A stretch of 64,000 nucleotides of DNA from assembly GCA_963817435.1 (NCBI GenBank), contig CAWFNY010000001.1, positions 1,674,001-1,738,000 on the forward strand, given 5' to 3'. Below the pieces are notes generated by a model that saw only the letters and a list, made by a program, of their open reading frames with translations, had not been told where the DNA came from and ran no database searches. This stretch comes from JADJOM01 sp963817435. GTDB lineage: Bacteria > Gemmatimonadota > Gemmatimonadetes > Gemmatimonadales > GWC2-71-9. Below, one piece after another: positions 6,597 to 14,541 of this stretch. Every line of letters begins with the position of its first letter. The stretch's first letter is position 1. A program made the translations under genes and the position numbers.

Positions 6597-9223
6597 GCTC
6601 CGCCACCGACGACACCCCAGCCCCGGCGCCGGGATGGCGGCGGCACTGGCTGTTGTGGAGCTACCTGGCGCTGCTCGCGGCGTCGCAGCTCGTGCGCCTG
6701 GTGCATCCGCATGAGAGCACCCCCGCGGCGGACGAGCGGGTCGTGATGCTGCACGCGGTGCGCGGGGAGAAGCAGCTCGCCCGTCCGGTGCGCGTCGCCT
6801 ATCGCGAGTTTGCGCCGGCCGATGCCGACAGCGCCACCCCGACGATCGTGCTGGTCCATGGCAGCCCCGGCGACAACGGCGAGGTTACCGCGCTCGCCAG
6901 GCTGCTCGGCCAGCGGTTCCGGACCATCGCGCCCGACCTGCCGGGCTTCGGCGGATCGAGCTGGGACGTCCCCGACTACTCCAACCGCGCGCACGCGCAC
7001 TACCTGCTGCAACTGCTGGACAGCCTCCACATCCGGAGCACCCATCTGCTCGGTTTCAGCATGGGTGGAGGCGTCGTGCTGCAGGCCGAGGACCTCGCGC
7101 CCGCGCGGGTCCGCTCGATCACGATGCTCTCGGCCATCGGCGCACAGGAGTACGAGCTGCTCGGCGACTATCACCTGAATCACCTGATCCACGGGCTGCA
7201 GCTCGCCGGGCTGTTGCTGCTGCGTGAGGGAACGCCGCACTTCGGCTGGCTGGACGACGCGATGCTGAGCGTGCCCTACGCACGGAATTTCTACGACACC
7301 GACCAGCGCCCGCTTCGCGGCATCCTGCAGCACTACGCCGGCCCGATGCTGATCCTGCAGGGAGAGAAGGACCCGCTGGTGAACGCCGCCCTCGCGCGGG
7401 AACATGCCCGCATCGTCCCGCAGGCCGAGCTGGACATGAGCGAGGGCGACCACTTCATGGCGTTCATGCACCCGGAGCAGATCGCAGCGCCGGTGACGGC
7501 GTTCGTGGAGCGGGTGGAACGGGGCGAGGCGGTGACGCGTGCGACCGCCACGCCGGAGCGGCTCGCCGCCGCGGCCGAGCCGTTCGATCCGCGGAGCCTC
7601 CCCAAGATCACCGGCATGGCGCTCGTCATCGTCTGCCTGCTGCTCGCCGTGGCGACCCTGATCAGCGAGGACCTCACCTGCATCACCGCCGGGCTGATGA
7701 TCGCGCGGGGCACGATCGGGTTCTGGACCGGCACGCTCGCCTGCTTCGTCGGCATCTTCGTGGGCGACCTCCTGGTCTTCCTGGCCGGGCGCTCGCTGGG
7801 GCGGGCGGTGCTGTATCGGGCGCCCATCCGCTGGTTCCTGACCCCGGAAGCCGTGCAGTGGAGTTCCACCTGGATCGGGCGGCGCGGCGCGGTGCTCGTC
7901 TTCGCCACCCGGGTGCTGCCGGGCACCCGGCTGCCGACCTACTTCGCCGCCGGGATGCTGCGCACCAGTCTGGCCCGGTTCGCGGCGTACTTCTTCGTCG
8001 CCTGCGCCATCTGGACGCCGATCCTGGTCGGGATCTCCGCCGCCTTCGGGGAGGTGACGCAGCGGGCGCTCACCGTGTTCCGCGACCGCGCGGCGCTCTA
8101 CCTGTTCGTCAGCGCGATCGTTCTCTTCGTGCTGCTCAAGCTGCTGATTCCGCTCGCCACCTGGCGCGGGCGCCGGCTGCTGCTCTCCCGCTGGCGCCGG
8201 CTGACCCGGTGGGAGTTCTGGCCGAGGTGGGCATTCTACCCCCCGATCGTGCTGTACGTCCTCTGGCTCGCGCTCCGGCATCGGAGCCTGCTGCTCTTCA
8301 CGGCGGTGAATCCGGCGATCCCCGGCGGCGGCTTCGTCGGCGAATCGAAGTCAGGGATTCTCGCGGGGCTCGCGGGGAGTCCGGAGTTCGTCGCGTCGTG
8401 GCGACTCATTCCGGCGCGGCTGCCGGCGGCGGAACGGATCGCGGCGGCGAAGGCGTTTCAGGCCACGCTGGAGCATCCCTGGCCGCTGGTGCTCAAGCCC
8501 GATGTAGGGGAGCGTGGCTCCGGGGTCGCGATCGTGCGGAGCGAGGCGGAGATCGAGCGCTATCTGACGCGGGCCGGCGGCGACGTCATCGTGCAGGAGT
8601 ACGCCCCCGGACCGGAGTTCGGGATCTTCTACCTCCGGGAGCCGGGCCAGGCGGCGGGCAGGATCTTCTCGGTGACCGAGAAGCGCTTTCCGGCTGTCAC
8701 GGGTGACGGGGAGCAGTCGCTCGAGGACCTGATCCTCGCCGACGACCGGGCGGTGTGCATGGCGCCGTTCTACCTGAGGCTGCATGCCGGGAGGCTGGCG
8801 GACATCCCGCCGGCGGGAGAGCGGATGCCCCTGGTCGAACTGGGAACTCATTGCCGGGGGGCTGCGTTCTTCGACGGTGGATGGGTCACCACCCCCGCGC
8901 TCACGACGGCGATCGACCGGATCAGCCAGGGCTTTGCGGGCTTCCACTTCGGCCGGTATGACATCCGGACGCCGAGTGTCGAGGACTTGCAGGCGGGGCG
9001 GAACTTCAAGGTGGTGGAACTGAACGGCGCCACGGCGGAAGCGACCAGTATCTACGATCCGGAGAACCGGATCGGCAGTGCGTATCGTACTCTCAGGGAG
9101 CAGTGGCGGCTGCTGTTCACGATCGCCGCCGCAAATGTCGCCGAGGGAGCCCGTCCCGCCACTGCCGGCGAGCTGTGGCGGCTGGTCCGGCACCACGGCG
9201 CCGCGGTACGGAATCACGAGTAG
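6593..9223 (+). CDS. Three-domain fusion: alpha/beta hydrolase, DedA/VTT membrane domain, ATP-grasp ligase
   Basis: This 876-residue protein starts at TTG 6593, overlapping the preceding stop. A membrane segment lies at residues 17-35. An alpha/beta hydrolase follows (about 65-310), with the oxyanion HGSPG, nucleophile elbow GFSMGG (Ser near 157), acid in EKDPL and histidine in EGDHF. A DedA/SNARE-associated (VTT) membrane domain comes next (about 335-525), with the re-entrant signature VFATRVLPGTRLPTYFAAG. One more membrane helix (about 545-568) leads to a complete ATP-grasp domain (about 590-876) with LKPDVGERGSGV, VIVQEYAPGPEFG and the metal-binding ELNG. All three catalytic or transport modules keep their key residues. 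DedA proteins include undecaprenyl-phosphate and phosphatidylethanolamine flippases, while ATP-grasp enzymes ligate carboxylates to amines. A combined lipid-headgroup or envelope-precursor role, consistent with the aminolipid genes upstream, is inference only. Confidence 0.85.
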   Translation: MSSATDDTPAPAPGWRRHWLLWSYLALLAASQLVRLVHPHESTPAADERVVMLHAVRGEKQLARPVRVAYREFAPADADSATPTIVLVHGSPGDNGEVTALARLLGQRFRTIAPDLPGFGGSSWDVPDYSNRAHAHYLLQLLDSLHIRSTHLLGFSMGGGVVLQAEDLAPARVRSITMLSAIGAQEYELLGDYHLNHLIHGLQLAGLLLLREGTPHFGWLDDAMLSVPYARNFYDTDQRPLRGILQHYAGPMLILQGEKDPLVNAALAREHARIVPQAELDMSEGDHFMAFMHPEQIAAPVTAFVERVERGEAVTRATATPERLAAAAEPFDPRSLPKITGMALVIVCLLLAVATLISEDLTCITAGLMIARGTIGFWTGTLACFVGIFVGDLLVFLAGRSLGRAVLYRAPIRWFLTPEAVQWSSTWIGRRGAVLVFATRVLPGTRLPTYFAAGMLRTSLARFAAYFFVACAIWTPILVGISAAFGEVTQRALTVFRDRAALYLFVSAIVLFVLLKLLIPLATWRGRRLLLSRWRRLTRWEFWPRWAFYPPIVLYVLWLALRHRSLLLFTAVNPAIPGGGFVGESKSGILAGLAGSPEFVASWRLIPARLPAAERIAAAKAFQATLEHPWPLVLKPDVGERGSGVAIVRSEAEIERYLTRAGGDVIVQEYAPGPEFGIFYLREPGQAAGRIFSVTEKRFPAVTGDGEQSLEDLILADDRAVCMAPFYLRLHAGRLADIPPAGERMPLVELGTHCRGAAFFDGGWVTTPALTTAIDRISQGFAGFHFGRYDIRTPSVEDLQAGRNFKVVELNGATAEATSIYDPENRIGSAYRTLREQWRLLFTIAAANVAEGARPATAGELWRLVRHHGAAVRNHE

Positions 9224-9224
9224 C

Positions 9225-9249
9225 TGCCGGCGGCGGATCGCCGCCGGCA
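9225..9249 (+). terminator. Hairpin between fusion gene and DoxX-like gene
   Basis: A perfect 10-bp stem (TGCCGGCGGC and its complement) with a 5-nt loop starts 1 nt after the stop codon of the fusion gene. There is no T-run, so it may be an attenuator or RNA-end stabiliser rather than a full intrinsic terminator. Confidence 0.4.
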
Positions 9250-9276
9250 TGGAGCCCTCAGCCCCCAGGAGCACCG

Positions 9277-9693
9277 ATGCTCGAATCGCATGCCATGTCC
9301 CTCCCGAAGTCGGCCAGCTACCTGAGCTGGGCCTGCCAGATCGTCGCGGCGGTGATCCTGCTGCAGACGCTGTACTTCAAGTTCACGGGAGCCCCCGAGT
9401 CGATCTACATCTTCAGCACCCTCGGCCTGGAGCCGTGGGGCCGCATCGGGAGCGGCGTGGTGGAGCTGATCGCCTCGGTGCTGCTGCTCATTCCATCGAC
9501 CGCCGGCGTCGGCGCGGTGATCGCGCTCGGCGTTATCTCCGGAGCGATCGTCTCCCATCTCACGAAGCTGGGTATCGTGGTGCAGAACGACGGCGGACTG
9601 CTGTTCGCCCTCGCGATCACGGTGTTCGTGTGCTGTGCGGTGGTAGCGTGGATTCGGCGGGGACAGATCCCGGTGGTGCGGGGGTCCTTCTGA
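9277..9693 (+). CDS. DoxX-like integral membrane protein
   Basis: This 138-residue protein has four predicted membrane helices, beginning SYLSWACQIVAAVILLQTLYFKF. The segment GAPESIYIFSTLGLEPWGRIGSGVVELIASVLLL is characteristic of DoxX/SURF4-like proteins. These sit in the inner membrane and are often linked to redox or thiol stress; no catalytic residues are defined here. ATG 9277 is chosen because AGGA precedes it by 6 nt. The frame is open farther upstream, but that part overlaps the fusion gene and lacks membrane features. It is probably the last gene of the plus-strand operon, since two strong palindromes follow. Confidence 0.75.
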   Translation: MLESHAMSLPKSASYLSWACQIVAAVILLQTLYFKFTGAPESIYIFSTLGLEPWGRIGSGVVELIASVLLLIPSTAGVGAVIALGVISGAIVSHLTKLGIVVQNDGGLLFALAITVFVCCAVVAWIRRGQIPVVRGSF

Positions 9694-9712
9694 CCGATTG
9701 ACGTTCGGGGTT

Positions 9713-9734
9713 GGGGCGACCGGCCGGTCGCCCC
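9713..9734. terminator. 22-bp perfect palindrome, copy 1 of a repeated gene-end element
   Basis: The fully self-complementary sequence GGGGCGACCGG plus its mirror lies 20 nt after the DoxX-like stop, between convergent genes. It matches 20 of 22 positions of the palindrome core at 54320-54341. It probably acts as a bidirectional terminator or belongs to a dispersed palindromic repeat family. Confidence 0.55.
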
Positions 9735-9765
9735 GACGGTGTGCGGTTCGATTCCATCAATTGCG

Positions 9766-9794
9766 AACGGGCGACCCGCTGTGGGCCGCCCGTT
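9766..9794. terminator. Second GC-rich hairpin between convergent genes
   Basis: The arms AACGGGC and GCCCGTT pair perfectly, followed by a two-base internal mismatch and a further CCC/GGG pairing around a short loop. It lies 25 nt before the stop codon of the minus-strand GNAT gene and is followed on the plus strand by TGTGTG. It is probably a terminator shared by the two converging genes. Confidence 0.5.
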
Positions 9795-9819
9795 GTGTGT
9801 GACCGGCATCCCGCCGCAA

Positions 9820-10359
9820 TCAGTCCGGCACCCAGAATCCCTCGGGGCAGAGGCGCCTCACGAATTCCTCCCCCGACGGGGTGAAGGGTCGCCGCCATCC
9901 GAACGAGGTGATGGGCTGATCCACCTGCCCACTCGCGACTTCCAGCAGCCGGTGCGCGAGGCCGCGGGCCTGCGCCGAGGCGTGGGTCCAGATCGTTTCG
10001 ACGGTCCACGACGTCATCGGGGCCACGCCGGTGGCGGGCCGGCGCTCCTCGTCCCAGTCATCCCACGACCACCAGGCCCAGCGGGGCCGGGGCCGGAGCA
10101 CGGCGAGCCCGACGGCATGCCCGCCTTCCCGCGCGATGTAGACCCGCGTGTCTTCGGTATCCGCGGCGGTGTACGCCGGCTGATGGAACGGGGTATCCCG
10201 CATGGCGCGCAGCGCCACCTGCTCGGCCAGGGCCTTGAGCGCCGGGGACGAAGCGCCGGTGATCAGGACCACCTCGGTCGCGTTGAACCGGGCGATGACC
10301 TGCTCCCCCGCGCCCGCGGGCATGGGGATGGCTTCGAGCTGGGCCTGGGAGTGCGGCAC
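9820..10359 (-). CDS. GNAT-family N-acetyltransferase
   Basis: This 179-residue protein starts with GTG at 10359, preceded by GGAG at 5-nt spacing. The C-terminal half has a GNAT-like beta4/alpha3 region (VETIWTHASAQARGLAHRLLE), with the RGLA turn standing in for the acetyl-CoA pyrophosphate-binding R/QxxGxG/A motif. The N-terminal 60 residues are less conserved. Substrate unknown. It is transcribed alone, divergent from the DUF4031/ABC operon. Confidence 0.6.
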   Translation of the reverse strand: MPHSQAQLEAIPMPAGAGEQVIARFNATEVVLITGASSPALKALAEQVALRAMRDTPFHQPAYTAADTEDTRVYIAREGGHAVGLAVLRPRPRWAWWSWDDWDEERRPATGVAPMTSWTVETIWTHASAQARGLAHRLLEVASGQVDQPITSFGWRRPFTPSGEEFVRRLCPEGFWVPD

Positions 10360-10394
10360 GGGTACTCCAGAGGTTCGTGGACAGCGACGGCCTA

Positions 10395-10404
10395 ATTCTA
10401 TACA
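10395..10404. promoter_or_regulatory. Divergent -10-like elements between GNAT and DUF4031 genes
   Basis: The AT-rich stretch ATTCTATACA is the only such stretch in the 93-nt gap. It provides TATACA on the plus strand (10399-10404) and TAGAAT on the minus strand, each at a plausible distance from the diverging genes. The -35 matches are poor. Confidence 0.35.
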
Positions 10405-10441
10405 GATGGGAGACGAACAGGAATCCGGCCGAGCCGCGGAT

Positions 10442-10447
10442 TATCTT
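10442..10447 (+). promoter_or_regulatory. -10-like TATCTT immediately before the DUF4031 ATG (leaderless candidate)
   Basis: TATCTT ends 5 nt before the ATG at 10453. If used as a -10 element, transcription would start at or within the start codon. Similar spacing is seen at 35871, 47653 and 54968. Confidence 0.35.
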
Positions 10448-10452
10448 GCGGC

Positions 10453-10743
10453 ATGCTGCTCATGGACCGCGAGAACCTGCTCGCCCCGGGCTGGTCGCAC
10501 GTGCTGTCGAGCACCAACGACCTCGCGGAACTGGACCGGCTCCGCCGCCGCGTCGGCGCCCCGCGCGAGGCCTTTCACATCCGGAACGGATCCCGTCCCC
10601 ATCTGGACCTGAAGCTCGAGCCACGGGAGCGGGCGCTCCAGGACCCCGAGGTGCGCGTGTTCGAGAGCACCAGGCTGCTGATCAGGTTCTGGAGCAGTTG
10701 TCAGGCGGCCGCCCAGGCCGACGGCGAGGAGCGCCATCCATGA
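10453..10743 (+). CDS. DUF4031-like small protein
   Basis: This 96-residue soluble protein contains WSHVLSSTNDLAELDRLRRRVGAPREAFHI, then a HLDLKLEPRERAL segment. The order matches the DUF4031 pattern of H-S/D-ELH-A-R-G-P-F followed by HYDL-xxxR-xAL. Function is unknown for the family. The TGA overlaps the ATG of the ABC ATPase gene (ATGA), so it is translationally coupled to the exporter. A second ATG at 10462 is a possible start. Confidence 0.6.
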   Translation: MLLMDRENLLAPGWSHVLSSTNDLAELDRLRRRVGAPREAFHIRNGSRPHLDLKLEPRERALQDPEVRVFESTRLLIRFWSSCQAAAQADGEERHP

Positions 10744-11672
10744 CCGCGGCCCCCGCCCTGCTGCTCCGCGGCCTCCGCAAGAGCTACAAGGATGTCCGCG
10801 CGGTGGACGGGGTCGACCTCGAGGTGCAGCCTGGGGAGTGCTTCGGCCTCCTCGGCCCGAACGGTGCGGGCAAGACAACCACCCTCGAGATCTGCGAGGG
10901 ACTCAAGGCCGCCGACGCCGGCGAGGTGACCATCCTCGGCCTCCGCTGGGACCGCGACGCGGGACAACTCCGCCGCCGGATCGGGGTATCGCTGCAGGAG
11001 ACCCAGTTCTCGGAGAAGCTGACGGTCGAGGAGACCATCGCCATGTTCCGGAGCTTCTATTCGAGCGGCGAGACGGTCGAGGCGGTGCTCGGCCAGGTCC
11101 AGCTCACCGAGAAGCGCGCCGCCCGGGTCGGGCAGCTCTCGGGAGGCCAGAAGCAGCGCCTGGCCATCGCCTGCGCGCTGGTGGGGGAGCCGGAGCTGCT
11201 CTTCCTCGACGAACCGACCACCGGCCTCGACCCGCAGTCGCGGCGGCAGTTGTGGGAGCTGATCGGCGGCTTCAAGGCCCGCGGCCGGACCGTCATCATC
11301 ACCACCCACTACATGGACGAGGCGGAGCGGCTCTGCGACCGGGTGGCGGTGGTGGATCACGGCCGCATCATCGCGCTCGGCACGCCGCGGGAGCTGATCG
11401 CCTCACTCGGCGCTGAACAGGTGGTGGAACTCACCCTCGAAGCCGATGCGGCCGGCCTCGCGGAGGGATGCGCCGCGATCGCCGGGGTGCTCGGCGTGAA
11501 GCAGCACGAAGCCACGCTGTCGCTCCGGGTGGCCCGGCTGCACGAGACGCTGCCCCGGATCCTCGAGGCACTCCGGCAGCACGGTGCGGTCGTCGCCGAA
11601 CTGCGGACCCACGCACCGACCCTGGAAGATGTGTTCGTCGCACTCACCGGGAGATACCTGCGCGATGAGTGA
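10740..11672 (+). CDS. ABC-2 type exporter, ATP-binding subunit
   Basis: This 310-residue ATPase has Walker A GPNGAGKTTT, Q-loop SLQETQFSEKL, signature LSGGQKQRL, Walker B LLFLDEPTTGLD and the switch histidine in IITTHYMDEAERL. The C-terminal 80 residues form the extra domain usual in DrrA/CcmA/NodI-type exporters, with the THAPTLEDVFVALTGR end typical of the group. It pairs with the permease that begins 8 nt before its stop. Substrates of such pairs include drugs, lipids and polysaccharides; none is indicated here. Confidence 0.93.
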   Translation: MTAAPALLLRGLRKSYKDVRAVDGVDLEVQPGECFGLLGPNGAGKTTTLEICEGLKAADAGEVTILGLRWDRDAGQLRRRIGVSLQETQFSEKLTVEETIAMFRSFYSSGETVEAVLGQVQLTEKRAARVGQLSGGQKQRLAIACALVGEPELLFLDEPTTGLDPQSRRQLWELIGGFKARGRTVIITTHYMDEAERLCDRVAVVDHGRIIALGTPRELIASLGAEQVVELTLEADAAGLAEGCAAIAGVLGVKQHEATLSLRVARLHETLPRILEALRQHGAVVAELRTHAPTLEDVFVALTGRYLRDE

Positions 11673-12720
11673 ACGCCGAGGCTTCCGTCCCGCCCTCCGA
11701 GCGCTGATCCTCGTCCGGCTGCGCGAGTTCTTCCGCGAGCCGGAGGCGGTCTTCTGGGTCTACGTATTCCCGGTGCTGCTCGCCACCGGCCTGGGCATCG
11801 CCTTCCGGAGCCAGCCGCCGGAGCGGATCCGGATCGGGTGGGGAGACTGGGGCCAGCCCGCGGACTCGATCTACCGCGCCCTCCGTGCCGACAGCGCGCT
11901 CGAGGTCGAGCGGTTCGCCGATTCGGCGACTTCCGCGCTGGCGCTCCGGAACGGACGGGTGGCGCTGCTCGCCATTCCGGGGGACCGCGGCGTCTCCTAC
12001 CGCTACGACGACACCCGCCCCGAGGCCGCGCCGGCGCGGCTCCGGGTGGACAACGCGGTGCAGCGCGCCGCGGGCCGCAGCGATCCGATCCCCACCGCCA
12101 ACGAGATCGTGCGGGAGAAGGGCTCGCGCTATATCGACTTCCTGCTGCCGGGGCTGCTCGGCATGAACCTGATGGGAAGCGGCATCTGGGGCACCGGCTA
12201 CGCGATCGTCGATGCGCGGAAGAAGAAGCTGCTCAAGCGCCTGGTCGCGACGCCGATGTCGCGGGCGGACTACCTCGCCTCGTTCCCGCTCGCCCAGCTC
12301 CTGCTGCTCGTCTTCGAGGTCGGGACCATTCTCGCGTTCGGCGTCGTCGCTTTCGGCGTCCCGGTGCGGGGATCGCTGGCGTCGCTGGCCGTGGTCTGCG
12401 TCACCGGCTCGCTCGCCTTCGGCGCGATGGGCCTGATGGCCGCCGCGCGACCGACCACGATCGAAGGCATCTCCGGGCTCTCGAACCTGATGATGCTGCC
12501 GATGTGGGTCCTCTCCGGCGTGTTCTTCTCGTCCGCGCGATTCCCGGAGCTGGTGCAGCCGATCATCCGGGCGCTGCCGCTCACGGCGGTGGTTGATTCG
12601 CTCCGCGCCATCATGCTGGAAGGCGCCACGCTCCCGCAGGTCGCGGGCAAGCTGGCGGTGCTGCTGGTCTGGATGGTGGTGGCGTTCGTGGTGGCGCTGA
12701 AGAGCTTCCGCTGGCAGTAG
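11665..12720 (+). CDS. ABC-2 type exporter, permease subunit
   Basis: This 351-residue permease has one N-terminal membrane helix (FWVYVFPVLLATGLGIAF), a periplasmic domain of about 130 residues, then five C-terminal helices. It includes the segment LMMLPMWVLSGVFFSSARFPE typical of ABC-2 permeases. The long extracytoplasmic loop resembles the YhaP/LinB-type group. Start ATG 11665 overlaps the ATPase stop by 8 nt. It forms a dimeric channel with the ATPase encoded upstream. Confidence 0.9.
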   Translation: MSERRGFRPALRALILVRLREFFREPEAVFWVYVFPVLLATGLGIAFRSQPPERIRIGWGDWGQPADSIYRALRADSALEVERFADSATSALALRNGRVALLAIPGDRGVSYRYDDTRPEAAPARLRVDNAVQRAAGRSDPIPTANEIVREKGSRYIDFLLPGLLGMNLMGSGIWGTGYAIVDARKKKLLKRLVATPMSRADYLASFPLAQLLLLVFEVGTILAFGVVAFGVPVRGSLASLAVVCVTGSLAFGAMGLMAAARPTTIEGISGLSNLMMLPMWVLSGVFFSSARFPELVQPIIRALPLTAVVDSLRAIMLEGATLPQVAGKLAVLLVWMVVAFVVALKSFRWQ

Positions 12721-12729
12721 CGCGCGGCG

Positions 12730-13857
12730 TCAGCCGAAGCGGCTGGGCGAGAACGGCGAGAGGTCGAAGGCTGAGCCCCCGGTCGTCGCGAGGTCCGCGA
12801 GCACTTCACCGATCGCGCTCGCGAACTTGAAGCCGTGACCGGAGCAGGGGCTCGCGAGGATCACCCGCGGCTCCTCGGGGTGGGCGCCGAGCACGAAGTG
12901 ATGGTCGGGCGTGCTGGTGTAGAGGCAGGTCGCGGAGTCGATCGGCTCGCCATCGGCCTCCGGAAAGCATCGGCGCAGGATCTCCCGCATCTCCGCGATC
13001 TCCGCCGGGCTCACCGTGCGATCCGCGACGTTGGCGTTCACGACCGGTCCCTCGTGGTGGCGGGCGACCTTGAACCCGGCGCCGTGATCCGGGAACCCGT
13101 AGATCATCCGTCTCGGCTCCCATTCCCAGATGAACACCGGCAGCTGCCCCGCGCCGAAGTGTGCGGCACCACCCTCCGGGCGGAACCAGTACATCACCTG
13201 GCGGGTGACGGTGAGCGGCAGCGTACCGCCCACCAGCCCTCCCATCCACGCCCCCGCGGCGAGGATCAGCCGGCCGCACTCGACGGTGCCGGCGGTGGTC
13301 CGCAGGTGGATGCCGTCCCCCCGGCGCTCCCAGCCATCCACCAGGGTATCGAATCGCAGCGACGCGCCGGCGCGTGTGGCCAGTGTCAGGCAGCTCTCGA
13401 CGCAGGCCTCCGGGTCGAGGAAGCCCGCGCGGCGCTCCAGCATCCCGACGGCGTCCGCATCGGGGCGGAACGCCGGGAAGCGGCGCCGCACCGCGGCGGC
13501 ATCCAGCAAGTCGCAGGGAATCCCATGCAGCTCGGCGCTCCGCCGGGCGCCTTCGACCAGCTCACCGGCGGCGGGGCCGAGCATCAGTCCACCGGTCTGG
13601 GTGAGCAGGGTACGACCGCTGTCGCGCTCGAGGGCGTACCAGAGTTCGTAGGCGCGCCTGACCAGGGGCACGTAGGCGGGAGACTCGTAGTAGGCCTCGC
13701 GGATGATGCGCGAGCGCCCGTGGGTGGAGCCGTGGATGTGCGGGGGGTGGAAGCGGTCGAATCCGACGACGCGCTTGCCGCGCCGGGCGAGGGTCAGGGC
13801 GGCGGCACTGCCCGCGGCCCCGAGGCCGACGATCGCGACGTCGGCGCGGTCGGTCAC
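12730..13857 (-). CDS. Sarcosine oxidase / N-methyltryptophan oxidase-like flavoenzyme
   Basis: This 375-residue FAD-dependent amine oxidase (DAO fold) has the nucleotide-binding motif GLGAAGSAAALTLARRG at residues 11-27, followed by the acidic residue in FDRF. The HGSTHGRSRIIREAYYE segment is typical of monomeric sarcosine oxidase and MTOX. The cysteine of PCSGHGFKF near the C-terminus corresponds to the residue that covalently binds FAD in MSOX. It should oxidise N-methyl amino acids to formaldehyde or aldehyde plus H2O2 in the cytoplasm; the exact substrate is undetermined. It ends the long minus-strand run, 1 nt after a PilZ gene. The stop lies only 9 nt from the convergent ABC permease stop. 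Confidence 0.85.
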   Translation of the reverse strand: MTDRADVAIVGLGAAGSAAALTLARRGKRVVGFDRFHPPHIHGSTHGRSRIIREAYYESPAYVPLVRRAYELWYALERDSGRTLLTQTGGLMLGPAAGELVEGARRSAELHGIPCDLLDAAAVRRRFPAFRPDADAVGMLERRAGFLDPEACVESCLTLATRAGASLRFDTLVDGWERRGDGIHLRTTAGTVECGRLILAAGAWMGGLVGGTLPLTVTRQVMYWFRPEGGAAHFGAGQLPVFIWEWEPRRMIYGFPDHGAGFKVARHHEGPVVNANVADRTVSPAEIAEMREILRRCFPEADGEPIDSATCLYTSTPDHHFVLGAHPEEPRVILASPCSGHGFKFASAIGEVLADLATTGGSAFDLSPFSPSRFG

Positions 13858-13858
13858 C

Positions 13859-14191
13859 TCACATGCCGAGGTGGCGGTGGCGGTCGAGGAGGAAGCGCTG
13901 CTCTTCCATGATCACGCGGAGCGGCACCCCCTCATCGAGCTTGGCGGCCACCTCGCCCTGTACCACCCGCAGCACGACGCCGCGCACGGTGATGGTTTCG
14001 CCGCGACGAAACCGGACTGCGCCCTGTACCTCGACGCCGGGGGCGGGCTCCTCCGCCTTGGCCAGGCGGAAGCGGATGCCGCGCTCGGAGATGTCCACGA
14101 CGTCGAAAGTGTGCCCCTGCACCAGGAGCTTCGGGCGCAGCGTGGTGGGATAGGCTACGCGGTAGTGCTCGCGCTCGTGTGCCCAGGCCAT
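13859..14191 (-). CDS. PilZ-domain protein (first of a tandem pair)
   Basis: This stand-alone PilZ domain of 110 residues has the arginine-rich N-terminal element (EREHYRVAYPTTLRP) and the DISERGIRFRL strand. These match the c-di-GMP-binding RxxxR and D/NxSxxG signatures, although the first arginine set is atypical (RExxYR). PilZ proteins read cyclic di-GMP and regulate motility, exopolysaccharide or enzymes by direct contact. It follows the other PilZ gene after 11 nt and precedes the flavoenzyme by 1 nt. Confidence 0.8.
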   Translation of the reverse strand: MAWAHEREHYRVAYPTTLRPKLLVQGHTFDVVDISERGIRFRLAKAEEPAPGVEVQGAVRFRRGETITVRGVVLRVVQGEVAAKLDEGVPLRVIMEEQRFLLDRHRHLGM

Positions 14192-14202
14192 GTTCTGCGC
14201 GC

Positions 14203-14541
14203 CTACCAGAGGAGACCCGTTCGCCGCGGGCTGGCCGGCCCCATCGGCACGCTGGACGCGATCGGTTCATGCCCGCGCTCGAGATGCAGCGCGGCCTCGT
14301 CGCCGGCGACGCGCAGGATCCGCCCCTCGACCTCGACCAGACGATCGGCCGGGAACCGGATGGTGGCGCGCAGCACGTCCCCGATGGTGACGGCCGGCCC
14401 CTCATGGTTCGGTGCCCGGAAGCGGATGCCTTCGGCGGAGAGATCCACGACCTCGTAACTGCCGGCGGGGGTCTCGAGCCTGGGGGCGGTGCGCCCGGCG
14501 AAGGAGATACGGGGCTCGTGACGGCGCGTGGGTTCGGTCAT
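14203..14541 (-). CDS. PilZ-domain protein (second of a tandem pair)
   Basis: This single-domain PilZ protein of 112 residues has RRHEPRISF (RxxxR) near residue 6 and VVDLSAEGIRFRAP for the second half of the ligand site. Both c-di-GMP motifs look intact, better than in its neighbour. Its ATG overlaps the stop of the inactive amidohydrolase paralogue (ATGA), so translation is coupled. The pair aligns in the strand following the D/NxSxxG motif (VVDxSxxGIRFR), suggesting local duplication followed by divergence. Confidence 0.82.
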   Translation of the reverse strand: MTEPTRRHEPRISFAGRTAPRLETPAGSYEVVDLSAEGIRFRAPNHEGPAVTIGDVLRATIRFPADRLVEVEGRILRVAGDEAALHLERGHEPIASSVPMGPASPRRTGLLW

